Shown: in pieces, positions 17,515 to 24,535 of the stretch
How the letters are laid out: each line of letters starts with the position of its first letter
Position numbering within the stretch: position 1 is the stretch's first letter
Assembly (NCBI GenBank): GCA_002352185.1
Contig: DEHY01000216.1
Location: 1 to 25,609, forward strand
From: Competibacteraceae bacterium UBA2788
GTDB lineage: Bacteria; Pseudomonadota; Gammaproteobacteria; Competibacterales; Competibacteraceae
Direction: 5' to 3'
DNA: 25,609 nucleotides
The notes under the pieces: generated by a model
Databases searched by the model: none
Seen by the model: the letters and a program-made list of their open reading frames with translations, nothing else
What the model was told of the DNA's origin: nothing
Made by a program: the position numbers and the translations under genes

Positions 17515-17862
17515 TCAATCCTTGCTGCGCCCGCTGTTGGGCTGAAACGCCGATTGCGGAAACGGCGTCACGTTGTCGCCGCCTTCCACCGGACGAACCT
17601 TACTGACGCCTTCACGCTCCACTTCGTCAATCCGCACTACGGAGTGCAAGGGAACAAAGGTGCGTTTCACTCCGGCGAATTCATTTTGCAATTTCTCTTC
17701 GGCGGGGTTGATCAGGACGCTGGAACGTTCGCCGAAGATCAATTCCTCGACTTCGATGAATCCATACAGCTCGCCCTGATAAATTTCACGGGCATAAAGT
17801 TCGTACAGCTTGCCCTGATTCACGAACAGGACACGGTAAATGCTTTTGGTCATTTTGGACAT
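17515..17862 (-). CDS. DUF1820 family protein
   Basis: A short soluble protein, 115 residues from ATG 17862. It matches DUF1820 of gammaproteobacteria throughout: IYRVLFVNQGKLYELYAREI, GFIEVEELIFGER, LINPAEEKLQNEF, FVPLHSVVRIDEVE, then a variable tail with NVTPFPQ. In this family the protein is often annotated only as hypothetical. The open frame extends to a GTG at 17877, and ATG 17853 (MTKSIYR) is also possible; no candidate has a clear ribosome site, so the start is uncertain by up to 8 residues. It is divergent from the aldehyde dehydrogenase gene across a 196-base gap, where I can support no promoter by eye. Confidence 0.88.
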   Translation of the reverse strand: MSKMTKSIYRVLFVNQGKLYELYAREIYQGELYGFIEVEELIFGERSSVLINPAEEKLQNEFAGVKRTFVPLHSVVRIDEVEREGVSKVRPVEGGDNVTPFPQSAFQPNSGRSKD

Positions 17863-18058
17863 TGACGGTCGGGCCACGGTCGAAGATGAGGCAATCTAAC
17901 CGCGTTCGACGCTATGGGCAAATCCCCGCGACCAAAAAACCGGGTAAAAACCCAGTATTCACGTCAACAAAGCCAGCTCTTACAAGCCAGCGCCGCCGGG
18001 ATCCGGCTATATCGGCAACCATCGCACTATCCAACTTCTGTTTGCCGAGGACCGCGCC

Positions 18059-19648
18059 ATGAGTACACCCCAAACTTTCGATCTGCGCCAGACCGTCTGC
18101 GTCAATCCGGCCACCGGCGCCATCGTCGGCTATTCCCAGATGAATACGGCGGAGGAAGCCCGCGCCGCTCTTTGCCGCGCCCGCGCCGCGCAACCGGCCT
18201 GGGCGGCGCTGCCGTTGACCGAGCGGCAACGCTACATCGCCCGCATCCGCGACTATCTGGTCGATCATGCCGACGCGATCAGCGAAACCATTTCCAGGGA
18301 TGTGGGCAAAACCCGGATTGAGGCGCTGGCGACGGAAGTGCTCACCAGCGCTCTGGGAACCGATTACTACCTCAGGAACGCCCGCCGCTTTCTCCAGCCC
18401 CGCGCAGTGCGCGGCGGTTCGCTGCTGTTCCTGAACAAGCGCAGCCGGATTTACCGCAAGCCTTTTGGCGTGATCGGCATCATCGCGCCGTGGAATTATC
18501 CGCTCGGCATTCCGATGCACGAGATTATCCCGGCGCTGCTGGCGGGTAACACGGTGATCTTCAAGACCGCCCCGGAAACCCAGATGGTCGGGCGCGCTAT
18601 CGAGGCGATGATCCAGACCGCCGGGTTGCCGGACGGCGTCTTTACCCATCTCAACCTGCCCGGCGCGCTGATCGGGCAGATTTTGCTGGAACCTGAAAAT
18701 CATGTGGACAAGCTGTTTTTCACCGGATCGGTTCCCGTCGGCAAAATCCTGATGGCCCAGGCGGCGGAAAGCCTGGTTCCGGTATCGCTGGAACTGGGCG
18801 GCAATGATCCGATGCTGGTCTGCCCGGATGCGAATCTGGAACGGGCGGTCAATGGCGCGATGTGGGCCGGCTTGCAGAACAGCGGTCAATCCTGCGGCGG
18901 GGTCGAGCGCATCTACGTCCACCGGGAGGTTTACGCGCCGTTTATTCAACGGCTCAAGCAACGGGTTGAAACCCTGCGGCAGGGGCCGGACACCCAGCAC
19001 AATGTGGACATTGGCGCGATGTGTACCGAGCGCCAGATTAAAACCATTCAGCGCCAGGTGGACGATGCTTTAGCCAAGGGCGCAACCATCCTTGCCCAAG
19101 TCCCGATAGATCCTGCCCATACCGAAGCCAACTTCTATCCGGTCACGATTTTGATCAATGTGGATCACACGATGGAATTGATGCGCGAGGAGACGTTCGG
19201 GCCGGTGTTGGGAGTAATGAAAGTAGATGACATGGAACAGGCGATTGAGCTTGCCAACGATTCCAGCCTTGGCCTGACCGGATCGGTGTGGTCCGGCGAC
19301 ACCCGCACGGCGGTGGAATTAGGGCGGCGCATTCATGCCGGCGTGATCACGATTAACGATCATCTGCTGACCCACGGCATGGCCGAAACGCCGTGGGGCG
19401 GTTTCAAGCAATCCGGCATTGGCCGCAGCCACGGCGAGCTTGGCTTCGACGAAATGACCCAGCCACAGGTGGTCACCACCGAACTGCTGCCCTTCGCCAA
19501 ACGCAATCTGTTCTGGCATCCGTATGACGCCAAGTTGTATGCAGGTCTGAAAGGCGCACTGCGTCTGCTGTATGGCCGCACACTGGGCGAACGCTGGCGC
19601 GGTCTGCTGAGTTTTGCGGCGCTGATTCCGAGAATGTTCAAGATCTGA
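18059..19648 (+). CDS. NAD(P)-dependent aldehyde dehydrogenase family protein
   Basis: 529 residues, ALDH superfamily. It oxidises an aldehyde to the acid using NAD(P)+. Motifs in order: APWNYPLG (Asn146), the nucleotide-binding FTGSVPVGK (221-229), the general base Glu245 in LELGGNDPM, and the catalytic Cys279 in NSGQSCGGVER. The EETFGPVL segment and the C-terminal NDHLLTHGMAETPWGGFKQS are also typical. About 45-55 residues beyond the usual ALDH end (LFWHPYDAKLYAGLKGALRL to IPRMFKI) are hydrophobic and basic, and could hold the enzyme at a membrane, as in some long-chain aldehyde dehydrogenases. Substrate cannot be told from sequence. The ATG has a GAGGA site 7 bases upstream. It stands alone and converges on the lipid-transport operon. 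Confidence 0.93.
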   Translation: MSTPQTFDLRQTVCVNPATGAIVGYSQMNTAEEARAALCRARAAQPAWAALPLTERQRYIARIRDYLVDHADAISETISRDVGKTRIEALATEVLTSALGTDYYLRNARRFLQPRAVRGGSLLFLNKRSRIYRKPFGVIGIIAPWNYPLGIPMHEIIPALLAGNTVIFKTAPETQMVGRAIEAMIQTAGLPDGVFTHLNLPGALIGQILLEPENHVDKLFFTGSVPVGKILMAQAAESLVPVSLELGGNDPMLVCPDANLERAVNGAMWAGLQNSGQSCGGVERIYVHREVYAPFIQRLKQRVETLRQGPDTQHNVDIGAMCTERQIKTIQRQVDDALAKGATILAQVPIDPAHTEANFYPVTILINVDHTMELMREETFGPVLGVMKVDDMEQAIELANDSSLGLTGSVWSGDTRTAVELGRRIHAGVITINDHLLTHGMAETPWGGFKQSGIGRSHGELGFDEMTQPQVVTTELLPFAKRNLFWHPYDAKLYAGLKGALRLLYGRTLGERWRGLLSFAALIPRMFKI

Positions 19649-19684
19649 CCGAGCGTGGATCCTGGATAAGGATGAACGCAGTCT

Positions 19685-19714
19685 GTTCCGCTGCCGCAGG
19701 GGTTCTGCGCGAAC
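19685..19714. terminator. Weak hairpin between convergent genes
   Basis: In the 78-base gap between the aldehyde dehydrogenase and lipoprotein stops: CGCAG/CTGCG around a GGGTT loop, flanked by GTTC/GAAC with an asymmetric internal loop. No T run on either side. Position suggests a bidirectional terminator, but the structure is modest. Confidence 0.3.
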
Positions 19715-19726
19715 GATGGGGATCCC

Positions 19727-20359
19727 TCAGCGTGCGCGCAGCGTAAATGAAACCATCTGGCCCAACACCTTCTGTACCGCTGCGTTGGCGGCCCGCGCCG
19801 CGCCGCCGGCATCTTCGCTGGGTGCCGACTCCACCGCTTCAAACACCTGCGTCGCCAGCACATGTCCGCTCTTCATGTCCACCACCTTGATCCGCGCCGT
19901 CAGTCGCACCCGGCTGGGTTGCATCATGAATTCCTGTTGCAGCCGGATCACGTCCACATCAACCCGCAGGTTGGCCAGCGCCGGCGCCGGCGGCGAGATC
20001 ACGGCCTTGAACGCGCCGGTACTCTCGAACGCCCGCACCAGGATCGGCAGCAACATCCTGGCCGGGGTGTCGCTCCAGACATGGTTGTTGTAGTAATCCA
20101 GCTTCGGCGGACCTTTGGTGTAGGCGATGCGGTTGGAATCAAACCCCGGCGCCGCTTTAGGCACCGTCACCAACAGGGTCTTGCCGCTGGGCCGCCGCAC
20201 CGAGGCCGGCGGGAAGGCCCCTCCCTCCAGCAGATAGGCTTGTGGCGGCGGGGTTTGATCCTGCGGCAGAGTGCAACCCGCCAGCGCCAGCGCCACCCAC
20301 AGCGCCCAGCCCCAACGGCCCGATTTCAGGATCGGCCAGCCCTTCATTCCGTCAATCAT
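19727..20359 (-). CDS. ABC-type transport auxiliary lipoprotein (PqiC-like)
   Basis: A lipoprotein signal (WALWVALALAGC, lipid Cys) is followed by the ABC_trans_aux/PqiC-like fold: YLLEGG, LLVTVPKAAPGFDSNRIAYT, LDYYNNHVWSDTPARMLLPI and a Phe-x-x-V core. In PqiABC-type systems such lipoproteins sit at the outer membrane and partner an MCE protein in lipid transport. About 211 residues, the normal size. Start: a TTG at 20365 opens the frame, but ATG 20359 has AAAGGGG six bases upstream and is preferred. It is the last gene of the MlaE-MlaF-MCE row, 18 bases after the MCE stop. No terminator with a T run follows, only the weak hairpin near 19700. Confidence 0.9.
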   Translation of the reverse strand: MIDGMKGWPILKSGRWGWALWVALALAGCTLPQDQTPPPQAYLLEGGAFPPASVRRPSGKTLLVTVPKAAPGFDSNRIAYTKGPPKLDYYNNHVWSDTPARMLLPILVRAFESTGAFKAVISPPAPALANLRVDVDVIRLQQEFMMQPSRVRLTARIKVVDMKSGHVLATQVFEAVESAPSEDAGGAARAANAAVQKVLGQMVSFTLRAR

Positions 20360-20365
20360 CTTCAA

Positions 20366-20372
20366 CCCCTTT
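20366..20372 (-). promoter_or_regulatory. Ribosome binding site for the PqiC-like lipoprotein gene
   Basis: AAAGGGG on the minus strand, six bases before ATG 20359. It overlaps neither start candidate and favours the ATG over the upstream TTG. Confidence 0.5.
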
Positions 20373-20377
20373 CAGCT

Positions 20378-21202
20378 TTATTCTTCACCCGGCCCTGGAC
20401 GACCACTGGGCTTGCCCAGCAGCAGGGCGCGGGGATTCTGCTCCAGCAGTTCGGCCAGCCGCTGCAGTACCGCCGCCAAATCACCAACCTGCGCCAGCAG
20501 CGCATTCAGCTCCGGCAGGGTGGTTTGCCCCAGCCGCTGTAATTCCCGCTGTCCATCCTTGGCCAGATCGCTCAGCTCCTGACTGGTCCGGTTGAAGGTA
20601 TCGGCGGTCCGGCGCACCGCTTGAGCGCCGGCGCGGACATCGCTCAGCGTCGCCTGAACCTGTGCGCTCAAATCGCCGGATTTCTCCAATCCCGCCGCCA
20701 GTCGATCCAGCGCCTTGCCCAGTGGCTCCGCACGTCCTGCCAGCATACCCGTGAATGCTTCCAGATTCACCAGCGTCTGGCGGAGGCTGTCGGCCCGATC
20801 CGCCACCGCCCCGGTGATCGTGCTGAGATGCTGCAAAATCCGGGTTATGGCGATCTGATTTTCGTCACCCAGCAAGCGTTCCAGCCGGTTCGACAGGTTA
20901 TTCACATTGGTCAGGATATTATTGAAGGCGTCATCCAGCCGCGCCACCAGCGAGGGTCCGGCCTGAATCACCGGCAAGTCCTGGTCGGCAGCCTTTTCCA
21001 GCGGCAGCGACTGGCCGCCGCCGCTCAGTTCCACCGAGGCGACCCCGGTCAGGCCGGCCACCGACTCGCGGAAATAGACTCGATAGCGGTCAAAGGTCTT
21101 GTTGTCACCGCCCAGCGTCAGCCAGAACACCGCCCCGGTCAGCGCCGCAAACAGGACGATTACGAACAGCCCGACCAAGGTGTAATTCACTTTGCTCTGC
21201 AC
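20378..21202 (-). CDS. MCE (MlaD-like) protein with a shortened MCE domain
   Basis: 274 residues. An N-terminal anchor helix (about 8-30, YTLVGLFVIVLFAALTGAVF) is followed by an MCE domain and a long helical tail (about 85-255) rich in heptad-like Leu/Ala, with NLSNRLERLL and DLAAVLQRLAELL. MCE proteins form hexameric rings or tubes that carry lipids across the periplasm for an MlaE/MlaF transporter. Here FRESVAGL runs straight into TGVASVELSGG: the normal core between these two motifs (the segment that usually includes VKYRGVxVG and the strand after it, roughly 45-55 residues) is missing, in frame. The gene is otherwise normal. The start is GTG 21202, with GGAG five bases upstream; it overlaps the ATPase gene by 16 bases. 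Confidence 0.88.
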   Translation of the reverse strand: MQSKVNYTLVGLFVIVLFAALTGAVFWLTLGGDNKTFDRYRVYFRESVAGLTGVASVELSGGGQSLPLEKAADQDLPVIQAGPSLVARLDDAFNNILTNVNNLSNRLERLLGDENQIAITRILQHLSTITGAVADRADSLRQTLVNLEAFTGMLAGRAEPLGKALDRLAAGLEKSGDLSAQVQATLSDVRAGAQAVRRTADTFNRTSQELSDLAKDGQRELQRLGQTTLPELNALLAQVGDLAAVLQRLAELLEQNPRALLLGKPSGRPGPGEE

Positions 21203-21981
21203 GCCTGCTCCCGCGCCGCACGGCCGCGTGGTCCCTCAAAGTACGCTCGAATCAGCGGATGTTCCGCCACCGTCAGTTCCCGCATCGGCGCATAACCGAT
21301 CACCCGTTTCTCACCCAGGAACGCCACCCGGTCGGTGGCGCTCCACAACGTGTCCAGATCGTGAGTCACCATCACCACCGTCAATTTCAGCGACTCCTTG
21401 AGCTGCACCACCAGTTCGTCGAAAGCTCCGGCGCTGACCGGATCGAGGCCGGCGGTCGGCTCGTCCAGAAACAGCAGCGCCGGATCCAACGCCAGCGCCC
21501 GCGCCAGCGCTGCGCGTTTCAACATCCCGCCGCTTAACTCACGCGGCAGTTTCGCGCCGGCATCGGCGGGCAATCCCGCCAGCGCGATTTTGAGATCGGC
21601 GATCTCGGCGATTCGCCGGGCGGACAACCGGGTATGTTCGCGCAGCGGCACCGCCACATTTTCCCGCACCGTCAACGAACTGAACAGCGCGCCCTGCTGG
21701 AACAGCATCCCGAAACGGCGGCGCAGCCGGAACGCCGCGCTGTCGCCGATCCCGACGACTTCCTGGCCGAACAGATGGATGGAACCTGCCGCCGGTTGCA
21801 GCAGCATAATGATCGCCCGCAACAGCGTAGTTTTACCTGAACCACTGCCGCCGACCAGGGCCACCACTTCGCCGCGCTGAATCTCGAGATCCAGTTTTTC
21901 GTGAATGACGGTAGCGCCGAACTGAGTGCGCAGCCCGCGCACCGCAATCACGGCATCCGCTGGAATCAGGCTTAGCGCCAT
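21187..21981 (-). CDS. ABC transporter ATP-binding protein, MlaF family
   Basis: 264 residues with a complete nucleotide-binding domain: Walker A GGSGSGKTT (about 44-52), Q-loop in MLFQQGALFSSLTVRENV, signature LSGGM, Walker B LLFLDEPTAGLDP, and the H-loop VTHDLD. The FQQGALFSSLTV stretch and the C-terminal PLIRAYFEGPRGRA are typical of MlaF-type lipid transporters. It would energise the MlaE permease at the inner membrane. The ATG overlaps the permease stop by 10 bases (ATGGCGCTAA), and its own 3' end overlaps the MCE gene by 16 bases, so translation is probably coupled. No unusual residues seen. Confidence 0.95.
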   Translation of the reverse strand: MALSLIPADAVIAVRGLRTQFGATVIHEKLDLEIQRGEVVALVGGSGSGKTTLLRAIIMLLQPAAGSIHLFGQEVVGIGDSAAFRLRRRFGMLFQQGALFSSLTVRENVAVPLREHTRLSARRIAEIADLKIALAGLPADAGAKLPRELSGGMLKRAALARALALDPALLFLDEPTAGLDPVSAGAFDELVVQLKESLKLTVVMVTHDLDTLWSATDRVAFLGEKRVIGYAPMRELTVAEHPLIRAYFEGPRGRAAREQACRAK

Positions 21982-23090
21982 AGTCCCACGCTGCCCAGCA
22001 ACACCGAGAACAGCGCATCGGCGGCGATGACCAGGAAGATGGATTGCACCACGCTGATCGTGGTCTGTCGGCCAACGCTGTCGGCGCCGCCGCGCACCTG
22101 AAAGCCCTGATAGCAGCCGACCAGGGCGATAATGGCGGCGAACACTGGCGCTTTGCCGACGCCCAGCAGAAACGAAACCGGCGTCACCACCTGCGGGAAG
22201 CGGTCGAGAAAATCGCCGAAGCTGACCTCCAACAGCGCCCGCGCCATGACCATGCCGCCGAACACGCTGAGCGCGTCGGCGAACACCGTCAGCAGCGGCA
22301 GGGCGATGACCAGCGCCAGCAGCTTGGGCAACACCAGCAAATCCATCGGCGGGATGCCGATGGTGCGCAGCGCATCCACTTCCTCGGTGACTTGCATGGT
22401 GCCGATCTGGGCGGTGTAGGACGAGCCGGTGCGACCGGCGACGATGATGGCGGTGATCAGCGGCGCCAGTTCGCGCAACATGGTCAGCGACACCAGTTCA
22501 ACGATGAAGATGTTGGCGCCGTAGGCTTTGAGCTGCTGACCACCCTGATAGGCAATGACAATCCCCATCATGAACGACAACAGGGCAATGATCGGCAGGG
22601 CATTGACGCCGGCGGTTTCGATGTTGCCGAACAGCGCCCGCCAGCGGAACCGGCCAGGGTGCAGCAGCAATCGCCCCAAGGCCGCCGCCGCCTCGCCGAT
22701 GAACGCCAGGAATCCGAGGGCGCCGTTCAGATGAAAGACGACTGATCGACCCAGCCGTTCCAGCCCGCTTTGTTGTCGTGGCGGCGGCGGGAGCGCTCCA
22801 GCGCTGGCGCGGCGTTCCTTTACCAGGTCCAGCAGCGCCTGATGCTCTTCGCGCAAGCTGATCCGCTGGATTTTGCAGCCCTTCTGCTCCAGTTCCGCGA
22901 TCAGGCTGAGCAGGCGCAGCGCGCCGGTGGTGTCAATGGCATGGATGCCGGAACCGTCCAGCCCCATTTCGCCCACCGGCCAGCGGATGTCCGACAGCGG
23001 GTGGTCAAGCATCTCGATCCCGTCCAGCGTCCAGTTACCCTCGCAATGCCAGATGCCGCTTTCCTGGCGGATGATGGCGGGCGCGTTCAA
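21972..23090 (-). CDS. STAS-MlaE fusion lipid ABC permease
   Basis: 372 residues. The first 95 or so resemble a STAS domain (GNWTLDGIEML, GLDGSGIHAIDTTGALRLL) as in MlaB; in E. coli MlaB is a separate protein that binds and activates MlaF. Residues about 115-372 are the MlaE permease with several membrane helices and the family motifs VSLTMLRELAPLITAIIVAGRTGSSYTAQIGTM-type region, EVDALRTIGIPP and the FLLGVGKAPVFA segment. The fusion is a known layout of this family. The start is a TTG at 23090, 10 bases after the nuclease stop, with a weak GAGA site; no better start precedes the STAS domain. It heads the transport genes. Confidence 0.92.
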   Translation of the reverse strand: MNAPAIIRQESGIWHCEGNWTLDGIEMLDHPLSDIRWPVGEMGLDGSGIHAIDTTGALRLLSLIAELEQKGCKIQRISLREEHQALLDLVKERRASAGALPPPPRQQSGLERLGRSVVFHLNGALGFLAFIGEAAAALGRLLLHPGRFRWRALFGNIETAGVNALPIIALLSFMMGIVIAYQGGQQLKAYGANIFIVELVSLTMLRELAPLITAIIVAGRTGSSYTAQIGTMQVTEEVDALRTIGIPPMDLLVLPKLLALVIALPLLTVFADALSVFGGMVMARALLEVSFGDFLDRFPQVVTPVSFLLGVGKAPVFAAIIALVGCYQGFQVRGGADSVGRQTTISVVQSIFLVIAADALFSVLLGSVGLWR

Positions 23091-23100
23091 GGGCGCATTC

Positions 23101-23694
23101 TCAGCGCGGATTCAGTCGCCGCCAGGCGGCTGGATCCTGCTGACCACCGGGCTTTTCCCAGATGCCGCGCCGGGACTGTCGCGCTTCGGCTTCGGCCTGC
23201 TGGTAGGCCGGGGAATTGTTGTACTGTTCGTACACCACCGCCCGTCCCTGCCGAACCATTTCCAGACCAGCGTCACGCTCACCGGCGAAAACCTGGGCGA
23301 CGGTGCGGCCATAGCGATCCTGATCCATCACCCGCAGGCGGATCGAATCGCGGCGGAGCAGCAAGCCGCGCAAGGCTTCTTTCGAGCGATCTCCCCAGGG
23401 TTCCTGGCCCATTTCCGGGGTGTCAATGCCGAATATCCGCACTTTGACTTCACCGCTTGGGCAACTGGCGGTCAGGGTGTCGCCGTCATAGATCGATCTG
23501 ACGGTGCAGATCAGTTCCGCGCCCTTGGGAATAGCGGTTGCTGGCGGGTTGGGTTCGTGCAGAAAGTAGCTGATCGCGATAATGGCGATCACCAGCCCGC
23601 CGATCATCCAGGGCGAGCTGCTTTTGCGGCGGCGGGTGCGGCTGAGTTCACCGCGCAGCAGGCTTTGTAACTGCTTCAGAAGCTCTGATTTCAC
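23101..23694 (-). CDS. Membrane-anchored thermonuclease (SNase) family protein
   Basis: About 197 residues from GTG 23694. A basic, helical N-terminus (KSELLKQLQSLLRGELSRTR) precedes one membrane helix (WMIGGLVIAIIAISYF, about 29-44), then a staphylococcal-nuclease domain. Catalytic residues are visible: Asp in IYDGDT, Arg86 in VRIFGIDTPE, Glu94 in the same motif and Arg130 in DRYGRTVA. The nuclease would face the periplasm and cleave DNA or RNA with Ca2+. Start is uncertain: TTG 23742, GTG 23694 (chosen) or ATG 23607, none with a clear ribosome site. The first two overlap the fghA 3' end, by 95 or 47 bases. It sits between a formaldehyde pair and a lipid transporter, with no obvious functional link to either. 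A Cys pair (LICTV, TASCP) may form a disulfide. Confidence 0.88.
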   Translation of the reverse strand: MKSELLKQLQSLLRGELSRTRRRKSSSPWMIGGLVIAIIAISYFLHEPNPPATAIPKGAELICTVRSIYDGDTLTASCPSGEVKVRIFGIDTPEMGQEPWGDRSKEALRGLLLRRDSIRLRVMDQDRYGRTVAQVFAGERDAGLEMVRQGRAVVYEQYNNSPAYQQAEAEARQSRRGIWEKPGGQQDPAAWRRLNPR

Positions 23695-24523
23695 GGAGGT
23701 GGTTGGCGTGGTAGGCGAGGTGTTCGCCGATGAAGGTGGCAATGAAGTGATAGCTGTGATCGTAGCCCTCCTGCCAGCGCAGGGTCAGCGGAAAGTTGCG
23801 GGCGGCGCAGACCCGTTCGAGCGAGGCCGGGTGCAATTGCTGGGCGAGAAATTCATCGGCGGTTCCCTGATCGATCAGCAGGGGAATGGACGCCGCGCCA
23901 GCCTCGATCAGGCGGGCGGCGTCGTAAGCGGCCCACGCCTCGCGATCATCGCCCAGATAGGCTTTGAAGCAGCCTTGTCCCCAACCGCAGGCCATCGGGT
24001 GGCAAATCGGCGCGAAGGCGGATACCGACTGGTAACGGTCCGGTTCCTTCAAGGCACAGATCAGCGCGCCATGCCCGCCCATCGAATGCCCGCTGATCGC
24101 CCGCCGTCCGGGGATGAGCGGCAGTTCCGCCTCGACCAGCGCCGGCAGTTCGCGGGTGACGTAATCGTACATCCGGTAATTTTTCGACCAGGGCGGTTGG
24201 GTAGCGTTGACGTAGAAGCCCGCCCCCTGGCCGAGATCATAGCGTTCCGGCACGTCGGGGACTTCTGCGCCACGCGGGCTGGTGTCAAGAATCACCAAGG
24301 CCAAACCCAGTTCCGCCGCGTAGCGTTGCGCGCCGGCCTTGACCCGGAAATTGTCGTCGGTGCAGGTCAGGCCGGACAACCAGTAGACGGCGGGCGCCTT
24401 TTCCGTCCGCGCCAGGGGCGGCAGATAGACCGAAAAGGTCATCTCACAGTTGCAAACCTGCGAACGATGCCGGTAACGGTTCAGCCAGCCGCCGAATTCC
24501 TTGATGGATTCGATCTTTTCCAC
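23648..24523 (-). CDS. fghA: S-formylglutathione hydrolase
   Basis: Hydrolyses S-formylglutathione to formate and glutathione, the second step of glutathione-dependent formaldehyde oxidation, in the cytoplasm. Esterase D fold with the catalytic triad visible: Ser147 in GHSMGG, Asp223 in DQGTAD and His256 in GYDHSYHF. SGLTCTDDNF (oxyanion region) and the YVNATQPPWSKNYRMYDYV stretch are diagnostic. 291 residues, with a C-terminal tail (after about 275) slightly longer than the usual end. The start is GTG 24523, with AGGAG seven bases upstream, itself overlapping the frmA stop. It follows frmA by 10 bases, so they form an operon. Confidence 0.96.
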   Translation of the reverse strand: MEKIESIKEFGGWLNRYRHRSQVCNCEMTFSVYLPPLARTEKAPAVYWLSGLTCTDDNFRVKAGAQRYAAELGLALVILDTSPRGAEVPDVPERYDLGQGAGFYVNATQPPWSKNYRMYDYVTRELPALVEAELPLIPGRRAISGHSMGGHGALICALKEPDRYQSVSAFAPICHPMACGWGQGCFKAYLGDDREAWAAYDAARLIEAGAASIPLLIDQGTADEFLAQQLHPASLERVCAARNFPLTLRWQEGYDHSYHFIATFIGEHLAYHANHLREIRASEAVTKPAAR

Positions 24524-24530
24524 ACCGCCG

Positions 24531-24535
24531 CTCCT
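24531..24535 (-). promoter_or_regulatory. Ribosome binding site for fghA
   Basis: AGGAG on the minus strand, seven bases before GTG 24523. The site overlaps the frmA stop codon (TAGGAG), which supports translational coupling and fixes the GTG start. Confidence 0.7.

Noticed and set aside
17863..18058. Promoter or small gene in the gap between DUF1820 and the aldehyde dehydrogenase
   Set aside because: TATATC near 18007 lacks a properly spaced -35, and the short open frame there has no ribosome site or domain. Only the GAGGA site of the dehydrogenase is supported.
17912..19000. Minus-strand open frame of 362 codons antisense to the aldehyde dehydrogenase
   Set aside because: The opposite strand carries all ALDH motifs. 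The antisense product has no recognisable family and no ribosome site.
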